Origin: Ketogulonicigenium vulgare WSH-001
Lineage (GTDB): Bacteria > Pseudomonadota > Alphaproteobacteria > Rhodobacterales > Rhodobacteraceae
Assembly: GCF_000223375.1 (NCBI RefSeq)
Contig: NC_017384.1
Coordinates: forward strand, 2,696,001 to 2,760,000
DNA: 64,000 nt
Reading direction: 5' to 3'
The number at the start of each line of letters is the position of its first letter. The first letter of the stretch is position 1. This document shows positions 63,198 to 64,000 of the stretch, piece by piece. Under the pieces are notes generated by a model that was not told the origin of the DNA, made no database searches, and saw nothing but the letters and a program-made list of their open reading frames with translations. A program made the translations under genes and the position numbers.

Positions 63198-64000
63198 GCC
63201 GAGACCTCCAGCACATGGGCGGGTTTGCCGTTGATATCGTCGATATAGCGCAGGAACAGACCCTCAGCCGCTTGCAAGCGATAGGCGGCGCTGGCGCGCA
63301 TATCGGTCAGCGGTTGATAATCCTGCGCCAATAGGGCGGCGGCTTGGGCTGCATCGGCCCAAGCCTTGCCGATCAGCGCGCCCTCCACATGGCTCGCGCG
63401 TTTGGGCGTCGCGGCCATACCGCCAAAGGCGATGCGGGCTTCGCTCACCACGCCATCCTCGACCGTCACATTGAACGCGGCGCAAACGGCCGAGATATCC
63501 TGATCAAAGCGTTTCGACAGCTTATAGACCCGCAGGGCAGGGGCCTTGGTCGGAATGGTGATCGCCTCGACAAATTCGCCGCCGCGGCGGTCTTGCTTGC
63601 CATAGGCGATAAAGAAATCCTCGATCGGCATCTGGCGGCGCTGGGCCCCTTGGCGCAGATGCAACGTCGCCCCCAGCGCGATCAGCGCGGGCGGATTGTC
63701 CCCGATGGGCGAGCCATTGGCGACATTGCCGCCAATCGTTGCGGCATTGCGCACCTGATGGCTGGCATAGCGGCGCACCATCTCGGCATAGGACGGATGA
63801 TATTGACGCAGCACCGGCAGCAGACGGGTCATGGTGACGCCCGCGCCAATGCGGATCTCGTGATCGGACAGCTCGATCTGCTGCAATTCCGTCAGGCGGT
63901 TCAAAAAGGCGACCTTGGGCAGATCACGCAATTGCTTGGTCACCCATAGTCCAACATCTGTTGCGCCCGCGACCAAGGTTGCATCGGGGTTCTGCTCGTA
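63194..64000 (-). CDS. xdhA: Xanthine dehydrogenase small subunit XdhA, 5' part missing
   Basis: The frame is open to the last base of the window, so the N-terminal part with two [2Fe-2S] ferredoxin-type domains is not included. The visible 268 residues are the FAD-binding and CO-dehydrogenase-flavoprotein C-terminal domains, with VAGATDVGLWVTK (FAD), NAATIGGNVANGSPIGD and EFVEAITIP. The TTG at 63976 is not a start, because family-like sequence precedes it. It is the first visible gene of the purine operon. Confidence 0.94.
   Translation of the reverse strand, partial: YEQNPDATLVAGATDVGLWVTKQLRDLPKVAFLNRLTELQQIELSDHEIRIGAGVTMTRLLPVLRQYHPSYAEMVRRYASHQVRNAATIGGNVANGSPIGDNPPALIALGATLHLRQGAQRRQMPIEDFFIAYGKQDRRGGEFVEAITIPTKAPALRVYKLSKRFDQDISAVCAAFNVTVEDGVVSEARIAFGGMAATPKRASHVEGALIGKAWADAAQAAALLAQDYQPLTDMRASAAYRLQAAEGLFLRYIDDINGKPAHVLEVSA

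Noticed and set aside
1..64000. tRNA genes, CRISPR arrays, insertion sequences and phage genes
   Set aside because: No cloverleaf in intergenic DNA, no spaced direct repeats, no transposase, integrase or structural phage gene was seen by reading; a dedicated search (tRNAscan, CRISPR finder, ISfinder) would be decisive.

Overview
The window is GC-rich and gene-dense and almost certainly comes from an alphaproteobacterium of the Rhodobacteraceae/Paracoccaceae type. The evidence is the gene content and local order: pykA beside N-formylglutamate amidohydrolase, DUF1244 and DUF5671 genes; rpsU-COQ9-etfBA; hprK-rapZ-EIIA-HPr next to pckA; a TrcR/DUF1013 regulator; opgG-opgI-opgH; and xdhABC followed by a BMP-family transporter. 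It looks like core chromosome. I found no tRNA or rRNA gene, CRISPR array, insertion sequence, prophage or plasmid function. Both ends cut through genes: a TIGR01244-type gene at the left and xdhA at the right.

Layout. 1-3.2 kb: end of a DUF442-like gene, an ArsR/MFS pair, a compact copZ-cueR copper unit with a recognisable CueR-type promoter, and a 65-residue four-cysteine protein. 3.4-10.1 kb: EamA transporter, mnmD divergent from an MnmC-like oxidoreductase, moaB, a family-4-like UDG, D-amino-acid aminotransferase, and the DUF5671/DUF1244/N-formylglutamate amidohydrolase cluster. 10.2-21.7 kb: pykA, rpmI-rplT, pheS-pheT, GST, mscL, Lrp regulator, rpsU, COQ9, etfB-etfA, DUF6473. 21.7-25.7 kb: the regulatory nitrogen-type PTS (HPr, EIIA-Man, RapZ, HprK) divergent from pckA. 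25.7-31.4 kb: a secreted protein, RNase T2, TrcR and the osmoregulated periplasmic glucan genes opgG-opgI-opgH. 31.6-47.4 kb: acetyltransferase, aspS, nitroreductase, M48 lipoprotein protease, rimO, murJ, glnD, a frameshifted LppC-type lipoprotein gene, rsmI, yraN, gshB, comM and DUF1003. 47.4-55.3 kb: coaBC-dut-moeB, an M3 oligopeptidase, a frameshifted amino-acid ABC permease with its binding protein, a CDF exporter and an SH3 protein. 55.3-64 kb: one long minus-strand operon, xdhA-xdhB-xdhC-ATPase-permease-permease-BMP lipoprotein, which reads as purine uptake coupled to purine oxidation.

How it fits together. Several units meet at the phosphoenolpyruvate/pyruvate node: pykA and pckA, plus the HPr/HprK phosphorelay that senses it. 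A similar 12-bp LacI-type dyad lies upstream of both pykA and pckA, suggesting one regulator for both. Translation genes (rpmI, rplT, pheST, rpsU, aspS, mnmD, rimO, rsmI) are scattered through the window.

The main anomalies are two single-base frameshifts at homopolymers (LppC-type gene near 42511 and ABC permease near 52585), which are either sequencing errors or recent gene decay. I did not find a convincing wholly new system. The best unexplained items are the four-cysteine small protein, the divergent mnmD/MnmC-like pair, the shared pyk/pck dyad, the absence of chvI-chvG beside hprK, and the small opgI-position gene.
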